From positions 62,980,728 through 63,044,727 of the forward strand of contig NC_088716.1 of NCBI RefSeq assembly GCF_963576615.1: DNA of 64,000 nucleotides. Reading direction: 5' to 3'. The position numbers and the translations under genes were made by a program. Under the pieces are notes generated by a model that was not told the origin of the DNA, made no database searches, and worked only from the letters and a program-made list of their open reading frames with translations. Within the stretch, counting starts at the first letter, position 1; each line of letters opens with the position of its first letter. Origin of the DNA: Watersipora subatra. Its lineage: Eukaryota > Bryozoa > Gymnolaemata > Cheilostomatida > Watersiporidae. Below, one piece after another: positions 1 to 11,600 of the stretch.

Positions 1-74
1 ACTTAACTTAAATAATTTATGTCAAGTTTTTGCATTGTACCATGTAAGATATTCTATATTACATAAAGCGTGAA

Positions 75-475
75 ATCAGTGTAAGTTCTCAAATTCGATT
101 TAAATAACAGGAGTCCCGTAGTTGGCCTTACAGGTATCGTTTTCTCTCTTGATGTAATTGGGAGAGGAAACGAGGTATCAGGGTATCTTTATTATATATA
201 CTAGTACCCTGGTAGACCAGAGTGTGCTGTGAGAGATTGTCAGGTGTCAAGATAAAGCAGAGATAAGAAGTAGCTACACAATCATAAATACCTAAAGGTG
301 ATCAACTGGTGCAGATGATAGAGTGTCGGTCTACCTAGGTGAATGTCACAAGTTGGAGTCTCGTTTAAATCAATCCTTTTTTCTAACCTTTAACCCTTGC
401 TTTGGACAGGCCTGCTTAATTTTGGACATATACAATTTTTTTCTTTGCACCATAGACCTTAATGTGTAGAAAAAA
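75..475 (-). mobile_element. Interspersed repeat family A, copy 1 (reverse)
   Basis: The reverse complement of this stretch matches 53080-53460 and the split copy at 4030-6420. Shared landmarks are gtctaccagggtactagtat, gtgtagctacttcttatctc and aaatcgaatttgagaactt. No coding capacity. The class is not certain; no clear terminal inverted repeats were found. Confidence 0.75.
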
Positions 476-587
476 GTGAAAAACTTGATTTGAATTTACA
501 TTTAAGGAGTATGCTCCCTTAACTTAATGTAAAATCACTGTAATCATGGACTTTAATTCAAGAGAAAGTGATAAGAAAAAAAGAGAG

Positions 588-2100
588 CAGTTGTCAATAT
601 AAACTAATAATACTACAGTTACTGTACAGTTGTCAATATAAACTAATAATACTACAGTTACTGTACAGTTGTCAATATAAACTAATAATACTACAGTTAC
701 TGTACAGTTGTCAATATATACTAATAATACTACAGTTACTGTACAGTTGTCAATATAAACTAATAATACTACAGTTACTGTACAGTTGTCAATATATACT
801 AATAATACTACAGTTACTGTACAGTTGTCAATATAAATTAATAATACTACAGTTACTGTACAGTTGTCAATATAAACTAATAATACTACAGTTACTGTAC
901 AGTTGTCAATATAAACTAATAATACCACAGTTACTGTACAGTTGTCAATATAAACTAATAATACTACAGTTACTGTACAGTTGTCAATATAAACTAATAA
1001 TACTACAGTTACTGTACAGTTGTCAATATAAACTAATAATACTACAGTTACTGTACAGTTGTCAATATAAACTAATAATACTACAGTTACTGTACAGTTG
1101 TCAATATAAACTAATAATACTACAGTTACTGTACAGTTGTCAATATAAACTAATAATACTACAGTTACTGTACAGTTGTCAATATAAACTAATAATACTA
1201 CAGTTACTGTACAGTTGTCAATATATACTAATAATACTACAGTTACTGTACAGTTGTCAATATATACTAATAATACTACAGTTACTGTACAGTTGTCAAT
1301 ATATACTAATAATACTACAGTTACTGTACAGTTGTCAATATAAACTAATAATACTACAGTTACTGTACAATTGTCAATATAAACTAATAATACTACAGTT
1401 ACTGTACAGTTGTCAATATAAACTAATAATACTACAGTTACTGTACAGTTGTCAATATAAATTAATAATACTACAGTTACTGTACAGTTGTCAATATAAA
1501 CTAATAATACTACAGTTACTGTACAGTTGTCAATATAAACTAATAATACCACAGTTACTGTACAGTTGTCAATATAAACTAATAATACTACAGTTACTGT
1601 ACAGTTGTCAATATAAACTAATAATACTACAGTTACTGTACAGTTGTCAATATAAACTAATAATACTACAGTTACTGTACAGTTGTCAATATAAACTAAT
1701 AATACTACAGTTACTGTACAGTTGTCAATATAAACTAATAATACTACAGTTACTGTACAGTTGTCAATATAAACTAATAATACTACAGTTACTGTACAGT
1801 TGTCAATATAAACTAATAATACTACAGTTACTGTACAGTTGTCAATATATACTAATAATACTACAGTTACTGTACAGTTGTCAATATATACTAATAATAC
1901 TACAGTTACTGTACAGTTGTCAATATATACTAATAATACTACAGTTACTGTACAGTTGTCAATATAAACTAATAATACTACAGTTACTGTACAATTGTCA
2001 ATATAAACTAATAATACTACAGTTACTGTACAGTTGTCAATATAAACTAATAATACTACAGTTACTGTACAGTTGTCAATATAAACTAATAATACTACAG
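588..2100. repeat. 39-bp minisatellite, about 39 copies, with 624-bp higher-order repeat
   Basis: Unit cagttgtcaatataaactaa plus 19 further bases. Because 39 is a multiple of 3 and no frame of the unit is closed by a stop in some registers, it creates long spurious open frames on both strands. Rare variants recur exactly 624 bp (16 units) apart: C at 926 and 1550, A at 1370 and 1994, and a triplet of tatatac units at 1222-1300 and 1846-1924. Intronic, upstream of the first exon seen. Confidence 0.97.
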
Positions 2101-2529
2101 TAATGGTAACTCCAACAGTAACTACGGTACAGTCATTAAATTAAAAAGTAAAGTTTTATTTTGTTCTTGTCGAAGGCCCAAATGGGTGAGTTTGTATAGA
2201 TCTTGGAACGGATTAGGCAATTTACATGTATCTTGCACTTCTTATGCCGTAAACGTTCTCGGGACGGATCATTTACATTGCAGGGTCATTATACTATATA
2301 AGGAACATATCAGTACCGGTTTATAAATATATTTTTAAATATTTAGATTGAAATATTTAAAAGGAATATTAAAATTTTAATATTTTCACTATCAAGGCCC
2401 ATGTTAGTGAAGCGAGCCGCAGGTGTATATCTATCATACTGATGTTCACACTTAGGTTCTGGTAGTTTTCTGTCAGTACTGCTGTTGAAAGTTTTCACTG
2501 TAAACCAGGTTTTGTTTTGCTGCTTTTAG
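2101..2529. other. Intron end without recognised features
   Basis: AT-rich single-copy-looking intron leading to the acceptor at 2529. Nothing else recognised. Confidence 0.6.
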
Positions 2530-2639
2530 GAGGTCAAAGGACGAAATCTTGCCAAGAGTTGCGTGAAAGATGGGCTGAAGTGACAAGCGACCTGCAGGAG
2601 ATGTCAGTTATGATGAACACTGGGGCTCAAGTTAGAGAG
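2530..2639 (+). CDS. DMD: Dystrophin exon: end of repeat R4
   Basis: The exon follows the acceptor tgctgcttttag and ends at the donor gag|gtaggg. It starts with two bases that complete a codon and then gives 36 residues, ending in phase 0. CQELRERWAEVTSDLQEM has the helix-C tryptophan pattern of a spectrin repeat and aligns with human QLNSRWIEFCQLLSERL. The other two frames contain stops inside the exon. The previous exon lies upstream of the window. Confidence 0.8.
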
Positions 2640-5600
2640 GTAGGGCACTGCATGTACTACTTTTGAGTTTCACAAGTTTCTATAAAGGGCCATTATGTAC
2701 CTTTCTTTGGTTACAGATGTGTCATCCTTAAGTGGTGCCATGTTGTCAGCAGCCTGTGTACCAATGAAAGAATTGTGATCATTATGAAAAAATCAACTTT
2801 GCGTCGATAAGTACTTACTGATGTACTCAAAGTTGCGGAACGTTTGCCTGGATATCTACGAATGTAGTTGCATTAGCAGTGCATTGGCAATAGTAAAAAT
2901 GTCACAGCCATGCAGTGTAATTGTGTTACATACTTTTACTACTTTTACGCGCTATATACACGCGGTATACACACTATATACACCCAGTATAATACACGCT
3001 ATATACACCCGGTATACACGTTATATACACCCGGTATACACGCGGTATACAGCCAGTATACACACGGTATAAAGCCGGTATACACGCTATATACACCCGG
3101 TATGCACCTAGTATACACGCAGTACAGTCATACCGTACAGACATACGAGAGAAATTTGACATGCGAAAAAAACTCTGAGCAAGTTTTTGCTTTGAGATAC
3201 AAGACAAATTTGAGATACGAGGGGCCTTATCGAAAATGAGATAGTTCTCGATGAGGCGGCTAGGTGTCTGAGCATACGAGAATCCGCTTACGAGAGCATC
3301 ACTAGGCCTTTATTATTGGATCAGTTTGAACAAGTTTTAAAAAAGACAGTTAAAAGTAAAGGTGAACGCGAGACAAGAGCCAGAAAATAAGTAAAAAAAA
3401 TTAAGTCGAAGACAAAATTAGAATTAAGTTTAGTGTTAAATTAAAAAAATTTCCAATCTGTGTTTACTAAGTTAAATTTATTTAAGTTAAATCTAAGTTT
3501 ATGCTACTCGGCGTCACCAAAGTGTAGCATACCGAACATATTGCTGTTGTCTCTCACACCATTAGCCACTACCGTCTGTCTCAAAGGTAAGAACTCCATA
3601 CAGTGCTGTACATGATACTGTTACATTTTATTCCAGATCATAACTATGAGATAGGTAGTTGTCACTTTATGAGCGTAGAGGGTGAATTAGAACCAATAAA
3701 AAATTTCTCCTTTGTAATATCTTGTTTTTACATGGTTTTTTCAAATGTTGGGACAGATTAATTTGTATTTGGTTATTTTAAACAGGATAAATTAATTTGA
3801 GATATTAGAGATTTGACATACGAGTTCGGTCCCGGAAGGCATTAATTTCGTATGTCTAGGTCTGACTGTACAACTTTTTTGTAATGTGCAGTAAACAGTA
3901 TTGGTGCAGTGGCGGTATTGCCACGATTACGTTAATTTTACGAAAAGTTAACGGCAGCGTACACGTTTAATATCAATTTTTAGACAGCAAGGTCCATTCT
4001 ACAAAAAATTTATATATGTCCAAAATAAAGTTAAATGTATATCTTTCCTATAACAAGAACGATGTCTGTCTGTTCATTGCCAGGGTTTGAATAAAAGATT
4101 GTATGAGACTCCAGCTCGTCATATTCAGCTTATTAGGCCAACACTCTAACACTTGATATACCGACACTCTAACACTCGGTATACCGACACTCTAACACTC
4201 GGTATATCGACACTCTAACACTTGGTATACCGACACTCTATCACTCGGTATACCGACACTCTAACACTCGGTATATCGACACTCTATCACTCGGTATACC
4301 GACACACTAACACTCGGTATACCGACACTCTAACACTCGGTATACCGACACTCTATCACTCGGTATACCGACACTCTAACACTTGATATACCGACACTCT
4401 AACACTCGGTATACCGACACTCTAACACTCGGTATACCGACACTCTAACACTTGGTATACCGACACTCTATCACTCGGTATACCGACACTCTAACACTCG
4501 GTATATCGACACTCTTACACTCGGTATACCGACACTCTAACACTCGGTATACCGACACTCTAACACTCGGTATACCGACACTCTAACACTCGCACCGATT
4601 GATCGCCTCTCGGTAAATTGCTTTAAGGTACTTCTAAATAGTTGCACAGCTACTTGTTAGCTGTGGTTTATCGACACACCTGATGATCTTTCATGCCGAA
4701 CTAGACTGCTAGGGTAGTAGTATATGGATCATTCCATAGAACTAGACTGCTAGGGTAGTAGTATATGGGTCTTTCCATAGAACTAGACTGCTAGGGTAGT
4801 AGTATATGGGTCTTTCCATAGAACTAGACTGCTAGGGTAGTAGTATATGTGCCATTCCATCGAACTAGACTGCTAGGGTAGTAGTATATGGGTCATTCCA
4901 TAGAACTAGACTGCTAGGGTAGTAGTATATGGGTCTTTCCATAGAACTAGACTGCTAGGGTAGTAGTATATGGGTCTTTCCATAGAACTAGGCTGCTAGG
5001 GTAGTAGTATATGGGTCTTTCCATAGAACTAGACTGCTAGGGTAGTAGTATATGGGTCATTCCATAGAACTAGACTGCTAGGGTAGTAGTATATGGGTCT
5101 TTCCATAGAACTAGACTGCTAGGGTAGTAGTATATGGGTCATTCCATAGAACTCGCCCACGAAGTGTGATTAAACAAATCAAATATTTCACTTTTAGGTA
5201 ATCACAAAGTAAAAACAGTATCATAATAATCCAAACATCAATTGACACAAAGTATGACTTCCAGCGACCAACACTTATTGATATAAAAGCATTATTATGT
5301 GGTGTCTCCGACAGTTTTTGTTGAAAAAATGTGTGACATGAAAGCATTGGGGTCTGAAATTTTACTAATAATCTGAAAAATTCAATAAATATATTAACCA
5401 AAAGATAGAAACACATATGTATGGTAAAGATTAACATTAATTCAAATTATTGGCTTATTGTTTGCAATTGGCAATGGTACCAATGTAGAAGGGACAACGC
5501 ATCACCTGGTGTCCCTGTTACATCGGCAACCTGTATTAAGGATAACTAACCTAAATAACTGGAATCAAAAGATGTTTGATGTATGAAACATGTATGATCA

Positions 5601-8600
5601 CTGTTATTATATGTTGGAATTAACATTACTTCAAATTAATGACATAGTGTTATCATTTGGCGATATTACTAATGTAAGCGGGAACTGGTGTCCCCTTGTG
5701 TCTCTGTTACATCAGCGACCTGTATGTATAATAAGACAGGCAATTGTTTTATGAAAAGTCGCCTATATTGTTTGCACTCCATAGTTAACTGTTCTTATGG
5801 CATTGTAACCTTATTACCCAAGTATTAAAGCAGGTGAAAGATGATTAAGCTTGTCTTTTTGTTTAATAAAAAGTTTGAATAAAGGTGACCGCATATTATA
5901 TAGTTTTTGATGACCAAGTGGACATACCAGGTGGCGCTACTTTTATTACACTTTATTTTCTGTCTGTAACTTTTGTGGTATTTACAATTTTGTTGATGAG
6001 TAATTATAAACATGGTAATTAGATTTGTCAGAGCTTTTTTTGATATTTGATGTATTCACCTAAAGGTATGATATGGTGTCCCCTGTTACATCGGCAACCT
6101 GTCCCTAACCTATTGTAGTAACACCAATATACTGCGAAATTTACCAACAACGCAGCAAAAACTGTTTTATTTACAAAATTTGAATAGTTAGGCTTCCTAA
6201 AAGTAATGCTAAATCTAGTGTAGGAGTGATTTGAGATTTTGACCTCCATGTCACACTTGTTGGGCGGGTTTTATGGAAAGACCCATAGATAGAGATAACC
6301 CTATACGTCATTTTTTCCTCCCAAGTGCGGCATAAAAGGTGAGGTTTTTACGGCGAATTATGGGATTCTCCTTATTCAAATTGAATTTGAGAACTTGCAT
6401 TGTCTTGACACTTGACACTTAGGGTTATATGGAATATAGACAGGGTTATATGGAATATGGACACTTAGGGTTATATGGAATATGGACACTTAGGGTTATA
6501 TGGAATATGGACACTTAGGGTTATATGGAATATGGACACTTAGGGTTATATGGAATTTTTAATAAACAACAAAGCAACTTTACATAAATTTTTTAATTTA
6601 TGTGAAATTTATGTTAACAGAGTTTTACGTCATAGGGGCGTCTTACTGTATTGAGTTGGCCTTGACGCAACCAGAACCCGAGTGCAAGATCTGAATGCTG
6701 CTCAAACCAACGTATGAGTGGCAAACAAATTGAACACAGTTAGCAGGTCTTATATGGTCTAAATAAACATCTACTATGGTTTCAATATATACATGTAGAT
6801 GTTAATGAGAATCCAATAGTAAGACTCCAGTTAATTGATCGAAATGGCGATAATGCCTGTCTCCCTTTTTAAAATGATCTGGGAGATAGTGTACAACTTT
6901 TTGAGCTCACTGAACGCAGCGTCTGACAATTTTGTACAATGTAGTGTAGATGCTTCAGTATCAGCTTCACGCTGATGCGCAATTACAGTACACTTTTAAG
7001 TTTAAAGTTTTGAAGAATACGCATTCAGAGTATGCATGATTAGCTGGTCTTCAGGTAATACATCAGGGAAATAAGTGCACAGTATGTTACTCTGAGCGGT
7101 TTGCTGTAGGAGGGCAGTTGCAGTAGCAGAAAATGTGCATTATAAAGTTTTATGTACTGCAAAATTGCTGTGTACTGCACTGCAATGACGCGGTTCAGTT
7201 CTAATATGTCACAATCCTGAGATGGTAATTCCAAGTCCATCTATTTTGTGTAGTTTCTGAACATGAATGCATGCATTTACAATGTAGATGCATAACAGGT
7301 GGCCGTGGCTTTATTTTTATCAGATTTGTCAACAGAATTTACACCCCTTGTTATTTCATGTGAATTACTCAACCTCGGTTGCAGCAAGTTTCAACAACTT
7401 TAGCTCAAGAGAGCGAGTCGTTATAGTTGCGTTTGTAAACAATGCGAGTATCGTGCGCTATGATGGATTGCTTGCTTATTATCAGGTGCCGTTGTCAGCT
7501 GGCGCGGTGGCCATGATAGTATAGTGGTCAGTACTTCGCGTTGTGGCCGCGAAAACCCAGGTTCGAATCCTGGTCATGGCATGGTAGTCAGTGCACCTTT
7601 TTTCAACTGAAGCACGACCATAAATAGTTTGTATATTTTTGTGTTGCCTGTGAAACTCGGTTTTCATCAAATCTATGGTTATTCATTAGACCACAGACGA
7701 AATAAACTCTACCGAAGAGGTATTGCTGCGATGCAGAGACTGGCTGCAAAGCTCGGCTACTTTGGAAGAACTGAGTTATTCACAATTGATCAGCTTACTT
7801 GAGGAGTCCAAGGTTTGGTCTTACATGGTTTGGTCTTACGCTGTGTCACATCTGTGACACGTGTAGTCAAAATATGCAGGTTTTTCATTGTGTGGCTGTC
7901 TGGTATATCTATCTGACTCTCATCAGATATACAATTACCTTCTGCTGTATGTTCTGCTTCCACAGCTAATTAGTTGGTCAAGGCCTTGTTTCGCACTCTT
8001 TCTGTTCTCGAAAATAAGTGACTCGCTGTGTTTTGGTGATTAAAATTTTCATGTTTTTCATTGAGCAGTAGGTAAGCCGTAAGCTATACAGAAGCCATAT
8101 ATGTTTCTAGGTACACCGAGGAAGCATGAATAAAGGTGATCACAGGCTCAAGAGACTGCGTTCCATTAGACGCCAGAAGCGTGTCAAAGCAGATGAGGCC
8201 ATCGATGGCAGCATCAGCAAGCTTTCTTCTGACTGGATGACTATAAGCTCACAGCTAGGTCAGTAGTTTGAACAACTAAGAGACATATGGAAGCAATAGA
8301 CAGGCTTTTTCATGTTCAAGTCTGAAAAGTACAATTATACCTTCGTATATCAAAATTGTTGAATATTGGAGCCAATATTTTGATAGGAATACGTTGTATT
8401 ATATTCAATTCATTCTACATGTAAGAAATTATATTAATACATCTATCACTAAAAAGAGGTATTTAGTGTCCCTCGTTCACCTTCAAGACAGGCGAGTTAA
8501 AGGTGGACTTGCAACAAAATTCACATTACAGTTATTTGGTATCAAAAGGTTCACCATGTCTTACTCTGTTGTGTTGTAGGTGCAAAATATGTGGAAATGT

Positions 8601-11600
8601 TATTACAAGCTCTTAAAAGCTCAAAAACGAACAGTTAATTGCAGCCATCATGAAAACGCTGTAGTTTGGAATCTCTTTATTTTGATGACGTTCTCAAACA
8701 TTGTGGTTATTGTTTTGACACGTGACGTTATCATGTGAAATTAAAGGCCAATAAAAGGCTCAATATAAAACATCCCGTAGCACTAGTTTATGACAAACTT
8801 TTCGGGCTCTACCGCAAAGCCTGTATTAAATATAGATGCTCGCTACTTTACAGTTTACTTTCGACTTGGTCTAATCATCTAGCCATAATCTGATCGTGTG
8901 ACCCATACTTCCTGCCAAACTCCAAGCTAAGGTTAACAAATTAAACGAATTTTTAAAGTAAGTTTTGAGATATCAGTACTCAAAGTGACAGCATTACGAT
9001 GATTGTGAGACAGACGCGTAATGACAATAAACATGGTTTTATTGAATGCGTTAAGTATATTTGTGAAAATATTTCGACGAATAAGGTTGCATGAAAGTGT
9101 AAACAGAAGCCATCGTGTTCGTGTACGTCCCTTTTGAGCCGTTTTGAAAAGGGATTCCAATCTACGGCGTTTTTGTGATGGCTGCCATGAACTGTTCGTT
9201 TTTTAGCTTTTAAGAGCTTGTGATCACATTTCCACATACATGTATTTTGCACCTACAACACAGCAGAGTAAGACATGATGAATCTTTTGATACCAAATAA
9301 CTGTAATGTGAATTTTGTTGCAAGTCAACCTTTAAAAATATAGTCTAGGTGATACAAGAGACAAATGACGGGACAGTAGTAGTGGTGGTAGTGTGTTGGT
9401 GATGGTGCTTAGACTGCATAGTCTATAAATTACCATGACTTATTGATAACTTGTTTGTGTATTGGATGCTTTTTTGTCAATAAGTTTATCATTATCTTGG
9501 CTAAGCGCCCACTCCTACTTGTTTTAGGTATCTCTCCTTCAATCATAGACCTATTAACTATACTATATTAAGTATATTAAGTATAGTTAATAGGTCTATG
9601 CCTTCAACACACTTTCGATTTTCTCCTCACGATGCTTTCAGATTTTTAAAGAATTTATTGTAAAATGTTTGTTTATGCCTTTCTAGCAGCTTTGCTTAAA
9701 TTTAATGATATGTATTGTCTTCTTCTTTGGTTGGTGCTGGTGCTGTGACTCATACAAGTACTGCGACTCATGCTAGTACTGCGACTAATACTAGTACTGC
9801 CACTCATACAAGTACTGCGACTCATACAAGTACTGCGACTCATGCTAGTACTGCGACTCATACAAGTACTGCGACTTATACTATTACTGCGACGCATACA
9901 AGTACTACGACTCATACAAGTACTGCGACTCATACAAGTACTGCGACTCATACTACTACTGCGACTCATACAAGTACTGCCACTCATACAAGTATTGCGA
10001 CTCATGCTAGTGCTGCGACTCATACAAGTACTGCGACTTATACAAGTCGTGCGACTCATACTAGTACTGCCACTCATACTAGTACTGCAACTCATACTAG
10101 TACTGCGACTCATACCAGTACTGCAACTCATACAAGTACTGCGACTCATACAAGTACTGCGACTCATGCTAGTACTGCGACTCATACAAGTACTGCGACT
10201 CATACTATTACTGCGACTCATACAAGTACTACGACTCATACAACTACTGCGACTCATGCTAGTACTGCAACTCATACTAGTACGGCGACTCATACCAGTA
10301 CTGCGACTCATACTAGTACTGCGACTCATGCTAGTACTGCAACTCATGCTAGTACTGCGACTCATACTAGTACTGCGACTCATACAAGTACTGCGATTCA
10401 TACAAGTACTGCGACTCATGCTAGTACTGCGACCCATACAAGTACTGCGACTCATACTAGTACTGCGACTCATACAAGTACTGCGACTCATACAAGTACT
10501 GCGACTCATACAAGTACTGCGACTCATACAAGTACTGCGACTCATACAAGTACTGCGACTCATATTAGTACTGCGATTCATACTAGTGCTGCGACTCATA
10601 TTAGTACTGCGACTCATACTAGTACTGCGACTCATACTAGTACTGCGACTCATACAACTACTGCGACTCATACTAGTATCTTTGTATCCATGAATTTAAA
10701 ACTAAAAAGAAGCAGATGTGAATCTAGTTTAAAAATCATACATTTAGCTGCTCAAATGTCAAGGTTATATTGCATTTTTGTTATGAGCTGCTAAGCTTCT
10801 CAATCTAATCAGTTGATTGTACCCATGATAGGTTAGTCTTCGGCTCGGAGTTGTTTTGTCGTCCTTCACTCCGTGTGTACTAGTTGCTTTCTAGCACCAT
10901 GATGCCTAGATGCTAGCAATAATATAATAATAGTAATATAATAATTGATAATTATGAATAATACTATAAATAATTAGTAATAATAATAATGGTTATAGGT
11001 GACTGTAAATAGGTTTTTGCCGTGTCAAGTTTACATTGCCATCATTACGGGCAATCTCTCAGTTGAGGTAGACGTGTCTAGATGGCCGTATTGGCCATTC
11101 TATTTTTAGTATTGTGGGGTCTCATAAGGTAGTATTAAAGCCTACTCCTAGACACTTATGTTGCACCTACTCTTGGACGCCTATGTTGCACCTACTCCTA
11201 GACACCTATGTTGCACCTACCTCTGGACGCCTATGTTGCACCTACCCCTGGACACCTATGTTGCACCTACCTCTGGACGCCTATGTTGCACCTACTCCTG
11301 GACACCTATGTTGCACCTACTCCTGGACGCCTATGTTGCACCTACTCCTGGACGCCTATGTTGCACCTTCTCCTGGACGCCTATGTTGCACCTACTCCTA
11401 GATGCCTATGTTGCACCTACTCCTGGACACCTATGTTGCACCTACTCTTGGACACTTATGTTGCACCTACTCCTGGACACCTATGTTGCACCTACCCTTG
11501 GACGAATATGTTGCACCTACTCCTAGACGCCTATGTTGCACCTACCCCTGGACTCCTATGTTGCACCTACCCCTGGACACCTATGTTGCACCTACTCCTG

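Noticed and set aside
568-2103. Open frames of 511 (+) and 342 (-) codons
   Set aside because: Produced by a 39-bp tandem repeat (period divisible by 3) without a start context, in an intron; no known protein type.
9673-10794. Open frames of over 300 codons on both strands (THTSTA and SRSTCM repeats)
   Set aside because: 18-bp satellite open in several frames at once; substitutions show no preference for a frame; lies between two dystrophin exons.
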